From Ruegeria faecimaris (GTDB taxonomy: Bacteria > Pseudomonadota > Alphaproteobacteria > Rhodobacterales > Rhodobacteraceae), in assembly GCF_900182615.1 (NCBI RefSeq), contig NZ_FXTE01000001.1, forward strand, positions 186,001 through 250,000: 64,000 nucleotides of DNA. Reading direction: 5' to 3'. Below are positions 25,718 through 33,609 of the stretch, in pieces. The translations under genes and the position numbers were made by a program. Below the pieces are notes generated by a model that was not told the DNA's origin, did no database searches, and saw only the letters and a list, made by a program, of their open reading frames with translations. The first letter of the stretch is position 1; each line of letters opens with the position of its first letter.

Positions 25718-26461
25718 ATGAGGATTTACCCTACGATGGAACTGCAGAACGGCCGCTGTGTCACACTGGACAAGGGTCGTCTGGATGAGGCCATGATTTG
25801 GCACGTGAATCCCGCAGAAACGGCACGCAGTTGGGCCGATGCTGGAGCCGAGTGGATGCACTTGACCGATTTTGACGCGATTGAAGGGCGCGATAGCAAT
25901 TCGGAGTTGGTTGAAGAGATCATCCGTTCTGCCGAAATCCCTGTGCAGTTGGCAGGTGGTATGAGATCGCGCGAGCAAGTCGAGCATTGGATCGACAAGG
26001 GCGCAGGCCGGATTGTTATCGGCACTATGGCTGCGTGGGATCCAAATCTGGTGAAAGAACTGGCCAAACTCTACCCGGACCAAATCGTTCTGGCCGTGGA
26101 CGTATGGCAAGGCTCAGTGATGACCGACGGTTGGCGTAGTCAAAGTGCGTTTACACCAGAGGCCTTTATCGAAGCGTTTTCAGAAACGCCGTTTGCGGCA
26201 ATTCTGGTCACTGATATCGATAGCGACATGGAAGACGTTGAGGCACAGCTGGGCCTGATCTCGGGGCTGGCAGAGACATCTCGCACACCGATCATCGCAA
26301 GCGGTGTGGTCCGCACGACAGATGATATCTCGCGGTTGGCTTATATCCCGAATATTTCGGGCGCCTTGGTTGGCCGCGCGCTGTTCAGAAAGACGCTCGA
26401 GCTTTCAGATGCGCTGAATGTTGCCAGCACAGCGCACGAACCGGTTGCGGCGTTTCAATAA
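25718..26461 (+). CDS. HisA-like TIM-barrel protein (paralogue)
   Basis: A 247-residue (beta/alpha)8 protein of the HisA/HisF family. HisA isomerises ProFAR in histidine synthesis. Here the start MRIYPTMELQNGRCVTL keeps the fold, but the first catalytic Asp of HisA (position 8) is Glu. The second Asp is kept (Asp128 in LAVDVWQG, followed by MTDGW), and phosphate-binding glycines are present (LAGGMRS, IASGVV). It is isolated from other his genes, between a GNAT gene and fabF, so it is probably not the housekeeping HisA. The start at 25718 follows GGAGGAG. A terminator follows. Confidence 0.85.
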   Translation: MRIYPTMELQNGRCVTLDKGRLDEAMIWHVNPAETARSWADAGAEWMHLTDFDAIEGRDSNSELVEEIIRSAEIPVQLAGGMRSREQVEHWIDKGAGRIVIGTMAAWDPNLVKELAKLYPDQIVLAVDVWQGSVMTDGWRSQSAFTPEAFIEAFSETPFAAILVTDIDSDMEDVEAQLGLISGLAETSRTPIIASGVVRTTDDISRLAYIPNISGALVGRALFRKTLELSDALNVASTAHEPVAAFQ

Positions 26462-26484
26462 GATTTCTTCCAAAACAACAGGTT

Positions 26485-26518
26485 CCGCCCTTTCATGTCC
26501 AGTGAAAGGGCGGGCTTT
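26485..26518 (+). terminator. Hairpin terminator after the HisA-like gene
   Basis: CCGCCCTTTCA (26485-26495) pairs perfectly with TGAAAGGGCGG (26503-26513). The trailing tract GCTTTCAT is weak, so termination may be partial. Confidence 0.65.
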
Positions 26519-26665
26519 CATCTGGCCAGGAGCCGCATTGCAAGAGTGTATACTGTAGATGTTCCGCTCAATCTGCTTGTATGATGATTGCGCCTTGCTC
26601 TTGCCCCCGCACCCCGGCCCGGGGTATGAGCGTTTCTCAAACAGGAAGCAGGCAAGAGGCATTTT

Positions 26666-27931
26666 ATGCGCAGAGTCGTTGTAACCGGTCTTGGGTTGGT
26701 CACTCCATTGGCCAGCGGGGTCGAGGAAACATGGTCGCGGTTGCTGGATGGGGAATCCGGTGCAGGCCCGATCACGCAATTTGATGCTGAGGCAAGTGGG
26801 GTCACCACAACGTATGCCTGCGAAGTTCCGCGAGGCGACGGCACCGACGGGACATTCAATCCTGACGACTGGATGCCGCCGAAAGAGCAGCGCAAGATCG
26901 AAGACTTCATTCTGTACTCGATTGCAGCTGCTGAAATGGCCTGCAAGGATTCCGACTGGCTGCCCGAGGATGAAGAGGCGCGTTTGCGCACTGGTGTTCT
27001 TATCGGTTCAGGTATCGGTGGGCTGGGCTCCATTGCAGCAACGGCTAACCTGATCCGTGACAAGGGCCCTCGACGGGTGTCGCCTTTCTTTATTCCAGGC
27101 GCGCTGATTAACCTGGCCTCGGGTCAGGTGTCGATCCGCCATGGATTCAAAGGCCCGAACCATTCGGTTGTGACTGCATGTTCGACCGGTGCTCACGCTA
27201 TTGGTGACGCAAGCCGCATTATCCGTGCCGGTGACGCTGACGTAATGGTTGCCGGTGGTGGCGAAGGGTGCATTTGCGAAATCGGTATCGCTGGATTCAA
27301 CGCTTGCAAGGCGCTGTCGACCAAATACGCGGATAACCCCAAAGCAGCCAGCCGCCCCTATGACGTCGACCGAGACGGTTTTGTCATGGGTGAAGGTTCG
27401 GGCATCGTTGTTCTGGAAGAGTACGAACACGCAAAAGCGCGTGGCGCGAAAATCTATGCCGAAGTTCTGGGCTATGGCATGTCCGGTGATGCCTATCATA
27501 TCACCGCACCCAGTGAGGACGGCGATGGCGCAGAGCGTTCTATGAACGCAGCGCTACGCAGCGCGGGGCTGGAGCCGAAGGACCTAGACTATATTAACGC
27601 GCATGGCACATCGACCATGGCCGATACCATTGAATTGGGTGCGGTCGAGCGTCTCCTGGGCGAGCATTCGGCGAATGTAACCATGAGTTCGACCAAATCG
27701 GCCACGGGCCATCTGTTGGGCGCTGCAGGCGCGATCGAAGCCATTTTCTCGATCCTCGCAATCCGCGATCAGGTTGCGCCACCGACGATCAATTTGGACA
27801 ACCCAGCGGTCGAGACACCGATTGATTTGGCTCCGAATGCCAAGCGTGAGCGCAAGATTGATGTGGCGTTGTCAAACTCGTTTGGATTTGGCGGCACCAA
27901 TGCAAGTGTGATCTTCGGAAAGGTCAGCTAA
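26666..27931 (+). CDS. fabF: 3-oxoacyl-ACP synthase II
   Basis: Condensing enzyme of fatty acid elongation, a 421-residue thiolase-fold protein. The Cys-His-His triad is visible: TACSTGAHAIGDA, NAHGTSTMADT and KSATGHLLGAAGA. VVTGLGLVTPLASG starts the protein, and the C-terminal SNSFGFGGTNAS is the family signature. Its stop TAA abuts directly the ATG of mltG, so the two are translationally linked. It follows the HisA-like gene after a 204-base gap. Confidence 0.97.
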   Translation: MRRVVVTGLGLVTPLASGVEETWSRLLDGESGAGPITQFDAEASGVTTTYACEVPRGDGTDGTFNPDDWMPPKEQRKIEDFILYSIAAAEMACKDSDWLPEDEEARLRTGVLIGSGIGGLGSIAATANLIRDKGPRRVSPFFIPGALINLASGQVSIRHGFKGPNHSVVTACSTGAHAIGDASRIIRAGDADVMVAGGGEGCICEIGIAGFNACKALSTKYADNPKAASRPYDVDRDGFVMGEGSGIVVLEEYEHAKARGAKIYAEVLGYGMSGDAYHITAPSEDGDGAERSMNAALRSAGLEPKDLDYINAHGTSTMADTIELGAVERLLGEHSANVTMSSTKSATGHLLGAAGAIEAIFSILAIRDQVAPPTINLDNPAVETPIDLAPNAKRERKIDVALSNSFGFGGTNASVIFGKVS

Positions 27932-29092
27932 ATGTGGCGCGCGATGGCCTCCAACATGCTGACCATCCTGGTGGTCGGCCTGTTTCTTGCCGGTGGACTG
28001 ATTTTATGGGGGCAGGCGCGATACAAGAATGCGGGCCCTCTGGAAACTGCGATGTGTTTGCAGGTCGAACGTGGCTCGAACATGACGCAGGTCAGCCGAC
28101 AGCTGGAGGATCAGGGCGCGATCAGCAGCGCTACTATATTCCGTATGGCGGCGGATTATACCGACAAGGCACCTCAGCTGAAGGCAGGCAGCTTTCTGGT
28201 CCGCGAGGGTGCTTCGATGGAGCAGATCATTGATGAGATTACGCGCAGCGGTGCCAGCACCTGCGGATCCGAGATTGAGTACCGGATCGGTGTAACCCGC
28301 ATACAAACCCGTGTACGCGAATTGAACCCCGCAACATTGGACTTCGATGAAATCGCATCGTTCGATGTGACGGAAGAAGAAGTGCCCGCGGCTTATACCC
28401 AAAAGCGCGAAGACTCAGACACACGGTACCGGGTCTCGATTGCTGAAGGTGTTACATCCTGGCAAGTGGTCGAGGGTCTTAAGCAGATCGACGCGTTGAC
28501 GGGAGATATCCCTGAAATACCGGCCGAAGGGGCGCTGGCACCGGACAGCTATGACATTGTGCGAGGTGCCGATCGGGCGGCAATCCTGCAGTCGATGCAG
28601 GATAAGCAGCAACTGCGCATTAACGCCGCCTGGGAAGGGCGGCAGGATGATTTGCCAATCAAATCCCCCGAAGAGATGCTGATTTTGGCGTCAATCATCG
28701 AAAAGGAAACTGGTGTTCCGCATGAGCGTGGACAGGTTGCCAGCGTATTTGTAAACCGGCTTGAGCGAGGCATGAAGCTGCAGACGGACCCGACTGTAAT
28801 CTATGGTGTCACCAAGGGGCAGGGCGCGTTGGGCCGAGGCCTGCGCCGCAGCGAACTGCGCCGTGCAACGCCTTGGAACACTTATGTGATTGATGGGCTC
28901 CCGCCAACACCTATCGCAAATCCTGGTCTTGCAAGTCTTGAAGCCGCAGTTTCGCCCGAAGCGACTGATTTTGTTTTCTTTGTTGCAGATGGCACCGGCG
29001 GACATGCCTTTGCCGAGACACTGGATGAGCATAATCGAAACGTCGCCAAATGGCGTGAGATTGAGGCCGAGCGCCAAAGCACCGGAAACTAA
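27932..29092 (+). CDS. mltG: Endolytic murein transglycosylase MltG
   Basis: MltG cuts nascent peptidoglycan at the inner membrane and is thought to set glycan strand length. 386 residues: one N-terminal membrane helix (LTILVVGLFLAGGLILWG), a LysM-like segment (VERGSNMTQVSRQLEDQGAI), and the YceG domain with the catalytic Glu in LASIIEKETGV, then VFVNRLERGMKLQTDPTVIY and DGLPPTPIANPG. The fabF-mltG coupling is widespread in alphaproteobacteria and links membrane and wall synthesis. It is longer than E. coli MltG by an insertion before the catalytic domain. Confidence 0.96.
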   Translation: MWRAMASNMLTILVVGLFLAGGLILWGQARYKNAGPLETAMCLQVERGSNMTQVSRQLEDQGAISSATIFRMAADYTDKAPQLKAGSFLVREGASMEQIIDEITRSGASTCGSEIEYRIGVTRIQTRVRELNPATLDFDEIASFDVTEEEVPAAYTQKREDSDTRYRVSIAEGVTSWQVVEGLKQIDALTGDIPEIPAEGALAPDSYDIVRGADRAAILQSMQDKQQLRINAAWEGRQDDLPIKSPEEMLILASIIEKETGVPHERGQVASVFVNRLERGMKLQTDPTVIYGVTKGQGALGRGLRRSELRRATPWNTYVIDGLPPTPIANPGLASLEAAVSPEATDFVFFVADGTGGHAFAETLDEHNRNVAKWREIEAERQSTGN

Positions 29093-29121
29093 AAAAGGCG
29101 CCGCTAATAGCGGCGCCTTTT
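29091..29121. terminator. Bidirectional terminator between mltG and the helicase gene
   Basis: AAAAGGCGCCGCT and AGCGGCGCCTTTT pair perfectly around AAT, with A/T tracts on both sides, so the hairpin serves both convergent genes. Confidence 0.92.
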
Positions 29122-29125
29122 AGAT

Positions 29126-30388
29126 TTAGGCGGCGGAGGATCGACGCGGTCGCCGACGTTTTGGGCCTCCGGGATTGCCCGACTTGTTAGCTGCTTGCGG
29201 CTTTGGACCACGGCGACGGAACCCTCCGCCTTTCCGCGATTTTGCGGGTTCGGCGAACTCGGGCATTGTGCCGCTGGCGACCGGAACCTCAATTTTCATC
29301 AGTTTCTGAATCTGCTTCAGTTGATCCAGTTCATCCGGTGCACAGAAAGCGATCGCCTCGCCTTCGCGACCGGCACGGGCGGTTCGGCCAATGCGGTGGA
29401 CGTAGTTATCCGGCACTTCGGGTAGGTCGTAGTTGATGACATAGGCAACGCCCGGGATGTCGATGCCGCGAGCGGCCACGTCTGTTGCCACCAAGACATT
29501 TATTTCGCCTGCGCGGAAAGCTTTGATCGCCCTGTCACGCTGTCCCTGACTTTTGTTGCCATGGATCGAGGCGGCGTTGAAGCCGTCGGCCACGAGACCC
29601 TTCATCAGCTTCTCGGCGCCATGTTTTGTACGCGAAAACACCAGCGTCAGAGCTTCTTTGTCCGCAGATAAAATCTCCCGCAGTTTGCTCGGTTTTTCCG
29701 CGCGGCTCAGGAAATGAACCGATTGGGTGATCTTGTCGGCGGCTTTACCCGGAGGGGACACTTGAATGCGTTGCGGGTTTGTCAGGTAGGCCTGGCTGAG
29801 TTCTTCCATCTGCTTGGGCATAGTGGCAGAGAACAGCATCGTTTGGCGGGGCGTGCCCAACTGCGGTGCAATCCGGCGCAGAGCATGAATAAAGCCCATG
29901 TCCAGCATCTGATCGGCTTCGTCCAGTACCAGATGACGTACCGAGCCGAGGTCGACTGCTCTGCGTTCCATCAGGTCGATCAAACGACCAGGGGTGGCAA
30001 CCAGAATGTCTGTGCCGCGTGCCAGAAACGAAATCTGCCTGCTGATGGACTGACCGCCAACAACTGTCGCCACGCGCAGCTTCGTATTCGTGGTCAAATT
30101 GCGCAGGCTATCTGCGATTTGGTTGACCAGTTCACGGGTCGGAGCAAGGATCAGAGCCTTGGCGGTTTTCGGCGCAGGCTTGCCGGTCTGAGCCAGCAGG
30201 TGATCGATCAGAGGTAGGCCAAAAGCCAGTGTCTTGCCGGTGCCGGTCTGGGCAAGGCCCAGAATATCGTGCCCCTGCAATGCCATGGGGATTGCCTGGT
30301 TCTGAATCGGAGTGGGTTGTGAAAAATTGGCGCGTTTCAATGCGTCATTCAGGGCCGGGGCCAGGCCCAGCATATCAAAGTCGAACAA
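29126..30388 (-). CDS. DEAD-box RNA helicase (RhlE-like)
   Basis: A 420-residue ATP-dependent RNA helicase. All core motifs are visible in order: Q motif (FSQPTPIQNQAIP), AQTGTGKT, PTRELVNQI, TPGRLID, DEAD in VLDEADQM, SAT, ARGIDIPG and HRIGRTARAGREG. The C-terminal 45 residues are basic and Gly/Arg/Pro-rich (KGGGFRRRGPKP onward), an RNA-binding tail. Members of this group help ribosome assembly and RNA decay, often in the cold. It is preceded by a 317-base region without genes, which may be a regulatory leader. Confidence 0.94.
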   Translation of the reverse strand: MFDFDMLGLAPALNDALKRANFSQPTPIQNQAIPMALQGHDILGLAQTGTGKTLAFGLPLIDHLLAQTGKPAPKTAKALILAPTRELVNQIADSLRNLTTNTKLRVATVVGGQSISRQISFLARGTDILVATPGRLIDLMERRAVDLGSVRHLVLDEADQMLDMGFIHALRRIAPQLGTPRQTMLFSATMPKQMEELSQAYLTNPQRIQVSPPGKAADKITQSVHFLSRAEKPSKLREILSADKEALTLVFSRTKHGAEKLMKGLVADGFNAASIHGNKSQGQRDRAIKAFRAGEINVLVATDVAARGIDIPGVAYVINYDLPEVPDNYVHRIGRTARAGREGEAIAFCAPDELDQLKQIQKLMKIEVPVASGTMPEFAEPAKSRKGGGFRRRGPKPQAANKSGNPGGPKRRRPRRSSAA

Positions 30389-30705
30389 ATATCATTCCTT
30401 TTTTGCCCCTGGCGACTGGATCACCACGGGCGACATAAATCAGCAGCGCAATATGCGATGCCAACAGGGTTACGCTAAGACTCTGGATGCACAGGCGTTT
30501 CCTGCGGCATCCGGCCGTCGCATTCAGAACCCTGCGTGAAGGGGAACTATGGGGTGAATCGAGCGCTGTGGAGCAGGTCGGACCTGCCAATGCTCACGCG
30601 TCAGCGCTTTGTTAAGGCGCTCATGCAGGTTGCGGGGCGGAATGTCAAGCTGTGCGTTATAGATCACATCCGGCGAAAAGGATCGTTGTGGGCTGTCTGC
30701 AACCT
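30389..30705. other. 317-base region without genes
   Basis: It separates the start of the helicase gene from the end of the winged-helix regulator; both are on the minus strand. No supported coding frame or tRNA. It holds a perfect palindrome, GCAGGTC-G-GACCTGC (30573-30587). Helicase genes of this type can have long 5' leaders, so it may be promoter plus leader. The A-rich stretch next to the helicase start (ATTCCTTTTTTG on the plus strand) holds its ribosome site. Confidence 0.5.
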
Positions 30706-31242
30706 TTAAGCAGTGAGATTGACCGCTTGGTTGATCGCAAAACCTGTTCTTACAGCTCGATATGTAGGGAAGGGCATCCGCGCGGCAGTTTCAATGTCCC
30801 GTCGGATCCAGTCGAGCGCCTCTAGCTGTTGAAGGGACGACGACAGCGCCCGATCCGTGATCGATACCAAATCCGATTTGATGGCGGAAAAGCGGTGCGG
30901 AGTGCCGGTGAGTGCCAGGATCGGGACGGTCCAGGATTTACGGACGAGCTTGAACTTGGTGTCATCCGGAACGGCGTTTACGATTGCGCTGGCCATACTG
31001 GCGGCTTCGATCCCCGGCAGGGTTAATCGGAATTCAGGGCGCAATGGGTGCCCGTGGCCCGGATTCCTTTCGATCAGGTCAAGGCGTATGAGATGGTCCA
31101 GGCTTGCCGCGAAGGCAGTTCTTCCTGCGCTGGTGGCAGCAAGCAGAGCGGCCTGCCTGCCAGGAGTGCCGGAATGCATGAGTGCCAGAATATTCAGCGA
31201 CCAAGCTCGGGAGGTCAGCTTGACAAGCAAATTAATGTCCAT
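30706..31242 (-). CDS. Winged-helix transcriptional regulator (HxlR-like, two domains)
   Basis: A 178-residue protein built of two related halves. The second half (about 95-170) has the HxlR pattern: RKSWTVPILALTGTPHRFSA, then LSSSLQQLEALDWIRRD and the beta wing. The first half (MDINLLVKLTSRAWSLNILA, then FAASLDHLIRLDLIERN) repeats it. Two fused winged helices in one chain would act like a built-in dimer. The gene is divergent from the VOC-domain gene at 31283, its most likely target. The 40-base intergenic gap is AT-rich (TATAGTTAATATAATTTAG). The effector is unknown. Confidence 0.75.
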   Translation of the reverse strand: MDINLLVKLTSRAWSLNILALMHSGTPGRQAALLAATSAGRTAFAASLDHLIRLDLIERNPGHGHPLRPEFRLTLPGIEAASMASAIVNAVPDDTKFKLVRKSWTVPILALTGTPHRFSAIKSDLVSITDRALSSSLQQLEALDWIRRDIETAARMPFPTYRAVRTGFAINQAVNLTA

Positions 31243-31282
31243 AAAGTATAGTTAATATAATTTAGCTCAAAAGGAAAGATTG

Positions 31283-31660
31283 ATGCCCCTTGTTTCTTTG
31301 AAAAACACGATCACCCTTGCGATTTCGGTTCGGGACCGCCATGCAAGCGCCGAATGGTTCAGCGACAAATTGGGGTTTGAACTTTCCCATCACATAGATG
31401 AGGCGGGTTGGAGTGAGATGCGCACCAATGTGGATGGCGTCACATTGGGTTTAGGAGAGCAGGCCGAGCCCTCACCGGGCAATTGTGTTCCAGTGTTTGA
31501 GGTCGCCGATATCACCACCGCGCGCAGTGCGTTAGAGGATGCAGGGGTGGCATTCGACGGTGCGACGGAAACGATCGAAGGAATGGTCAGCACGGCCACG
31601 TTTTATGATCCGGATATGAATGCGCTGATGCTGGCACAGGATTTGACTGGCAGCAGCTAA
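31283..31660 (+). CDS. VOC / glyoxalase-fold protein
   Basis: A 125-residue single vicinal-oxygen-chelate domain: NTITLAISVRDRHASAEWFS, GFELSHHIDEAGWSEM, PVFEVADITTARSALEDAGV and FYDPDMNALMLAQD. Relatives include glyoxalases, antibiotic-binding proteins and dioxygenases; the metal ligands are not complete enough to predict which. The start at 31283 follows AAGGAAAG. It is divergent from the HxlR-like regulator and precedes the GTA cluster by about 200 bases. Confidence 0.85.
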   Translation: MPLVSLKNTITLAISVRDRHASAEWFSDKLGFELSHHIDEAGWSEMRTNVDGVTLGLGEQAEPSPGNCVPVFEVADITTARSALEDAGVAFDGATETIEGMVSTATFYDPDMNALMLAQDLTGSS

Positions 31661-31730
31661 AGACGCGCGCGGGGAAGAAATTGTTAACCTGCACCGAACG
31701 TTCCCTGTTGCGTGGGTGTTGCGCAATTCA

Positions 31731-31759
31731 TTGACTTTTCGAACTTAATTTGGTACGAA
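31731..31759 (+). promoter_or_regulatory. Possible promoter upstream of the GTA cluster
   Basis: TTGACT (31731-31736), a 17-base spacer, and TACGAA (31754-31759) resemble a sigma-70 promoter with a good -35 and a weak -10. It lies 108 bases before g1 and just upstream of a terminator hairpin. Confidence 0.35.
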
Positions 31760-31784
31760 CTGTGTCATGCTAGAAGAAGTGAGC

Positions 31785-31818
31785 AACGGCCTCGGGGTAA
31801 CATCCGGCGGCCGTTTTT
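31785..31818 (+). terminator. Terminator-like hairpin in the GTA leader
   Basis: AACGGCC (31785-31791) pairs with GGCCGTT (31809-31815), with further inner pairs across one bulge, followed by five T. It either ends the VOC gene transcript or attenuates transcription into g1 starting from the promoter-like site 30 bases upstream. Confidence 0.65.
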
Positions 31819-31866
31819 CGTTTCTCTCGTGCGGAGAAAACTCACGCATGAGGTCAATACGCAAAC

Positions 31867-32211
31867 ATGACATTGATTACCCCGGAAGAGCGGATTTCCC
31901 AAACGGCTGACTTGTTGCAGTCACTTGAGACATCCATTCGCGGTCTGCGCAAAGCAGCGGAAGAACTGTGCAGGCAGATCGGTGCCGGGGAGGATGCAGA
32001 TATTGCTGGTGCAGGTAAGCAACTGGGACAGCTTGAGGGGCTGATCCGAAGTTGCCAAAAAGTGGAGACAAGCTTTGTCGAACAACATCACAGACAAGCC
32101 GGAATTGCCCAAGGGGGCTATGCGCTCGACCTTGATAGGGCACGATCTGAGATCGGGTGCAGGCTGGCTCGCCTCCGAGCCTGCTGTGGTGCAGGACAGA
32201 TTTCTGAGTGA
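31867..32211 (+). CDS. orfg1: GTA g1, small-terminase-like protein
   Basis: A 114-residue helical protein (ERISQTADLLQSLETSIRGL, then EELCRQIGAGEDADIAG). Position and pattern match GTA g1, which acts with g2 in packaging random host DNA into heads. GTA small terminase is thought to have lost specific DNA recognition, which would explain the lack of preferred packaging sites. The end overlaps the beginning of g2 substantially in another frame, as in other GTA clusters. It lies 206 bases after the VOC gene. Confidence 0.85.
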   Translation: MTLITPEERISQTADLLQSLETSIRGLRKAAEELCRQIGAGEDADIAGAGKQLGQLEGLIRSCQKVETSFVEQHHRQAGIAQGGYALDLDRARSEIGCRLARLRACCGAGQISE

Positions 32212-33490
32212 GATCGGGGAGGGGGGGCTGTGCGCCCTCCCTTTCCTGTTTGAGTTCTGGGCGCTGCCGCATCAATTGCCGCCAGAAGGTGACTGGCGGT
32301 CCTGGGTGATCATGGGCGGGCGCGGAGCCGGTAAGACCCGGGCCGGGGCTGAATGGGTGCGGTCTATGGTCGAGGGGTCTTTGCCGTTGGACACGGGTAA
32401 GGCGCGCCGGGTGGCTCTGCTTGGCGAGACGTTTGATCAGGTGCGCGACGTGATGATCTTTGGCGATAGTGGGATATTGCAATGCTCACCACCGGATCGT
32501 CGACCTATTTGGAAGGCGTCAGAGCGAAAACTAGTCTGGCCCAACGGGGCCGAGGCGCAGGCGTTCTCGGCCCATGATCCTGAGAGATTGCGCGGGCCGC
32601 AATTCGATGCGGCCTGGGTGGATGAGCTGGCTAAGTGGAAAAAGGCGGGCGAGACATGGGATATGCTGCAGTTTGCTTTGCGGTTGGGGGATCAGCCCCG
32701 GGTCTGTGTGACAACCACGCCGCGCAATGTGAAAGTTTTGAAGGATCTGCTGGCGTCGCCGTCCACGGTGCAGACCCATGCGCCGACCGAGGCGAACCGG
32801 GCCAATTTGGCGGGGTCGTTTCTAGCCGAGGTGCGCGCGCGCTATGCCGGTACACGGCTGGGGCGGCAGGAGCTGGATGGGGTGCTATTGTCGGATGTCG
32901 AGGGGGCGCTGTGGACAGGTTCGATGCTGGAGGCGGCGCGGGTTAGCCAAGTGCCAGAGTTGGACCGCATCGTGGTGGCGTTGGACCCGGCGGTGACGGC
33001 GGGGGCGGCTGCGGATGCTTGCGGGATCGTCGTCGTTGGAGCGTGTTTGCAAGGGCCGCCCGAGGAGTGGCGCGCCTATGTGCTGGCCGACCGGACGGTG
33101 CAGGGGGTTGGCCCGGCGGGCTGGGCGCACGCGGCGATTGACGCGATGGATGAGTTCGGGGCCGAGCGGCTGGTGGCCGAGGTCAATCAGGGCGGTCAAC
33201 TGGTGGAAGAGGTCGTGCGGCAGGTGGATCCTCTGGTCCCGTTTCGGGCTGTGCGGGCCTCACGTGGCAAGGTGGCACGGGCCGAGCCTGTGGCAGCGTT
33301 GTATGAGCAGGGGCGGGTGTCGCATGTGGCCGGGCTGGACGCGCTGGAGGAGCAGATGTGTCAGATGACCGCGCGGGGGTATCAAGGGCAGGGCTCGCCC
33401 GACCGGGTCGACGCGCTGGTCTGGGCGCTGCATGAGTTGGTTGTAGGGCCTGCGGGGGCGTATCGGCGGCCTAGGGTGCGGAGTTTGTGA
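32120..33490 (+). CDS. orfg2: GTA g2, large terminase (DNA packaging ATPase/nuclease)
   Basis: The motor that fills GTA heads. The ATPase half has Walker A in MGGRGAGKTRAGAEW and Walker B in FDAAWVDELAKW; the C-terminal RNase H-like nuclease half carries ALDPAVTAG, LVAEVNQGG and SPDRVDALVWAL with the acidic metal ligands. LPFLFEFWALPHQLP before the ATPase is a GTA-specific signature. Two starts are possible: ATG at 32120 with AAGGGGG just upstream (chosen), or TTG at 32075 with GGAG; the overlap with g1 is 92 or 137 bases. About 450-470 residues, normal for the family. Confidence 0.95.
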   Translation: MRSTLIGHDLRSGAGWLASEPAVVQDRFLSEIGEGGLCALPFLFEFWALPHQLPPEGDWRSWVIMGGRGAGKTRAGAEWVRSMVEGSLPLDTGKARRVALLGETFDQVRDVMIFGDSGILQCSPPDRRPIWKASERKLVWPNGAEAQAFSAHDPERLRGPQFDAAWVDELAKWKKAGETWDMLQFALRLGDQPRVCVTTTPRNVKVLKDLLASPSTVQTHAPTEANRANLAGSFLAEVRARYAGTRLGRQELDGVLLSDVEGALWTGSMLEAARVSQVPELDRIVVALDPAVTAGAAADACGIVVVGACLQGPPEEWRAYVLADRTVQGVGPAGWAHAAIDAMDEFGAERLVAEVNQGGQLVEEVVRQVDPLVPFRAVRASRGKVARAEPVAALYEQGRVSHVAGLDALEEQMCQMTARGYQGQGSPDRVDALVWALHELVVGPAGAYRRPRVRSL

Positions 33491-33609
33491 GGATAAAAAA
33501 AGGCGGAGAGCGGCGGTTGAAGGACTGATCGCGGTCCGAAGTGACGTAGCCAGCGATTTATGCTAGGAATACACCCTTTGCGACCACAGGGTCGGGGAGG
33601 GATTTCGTA

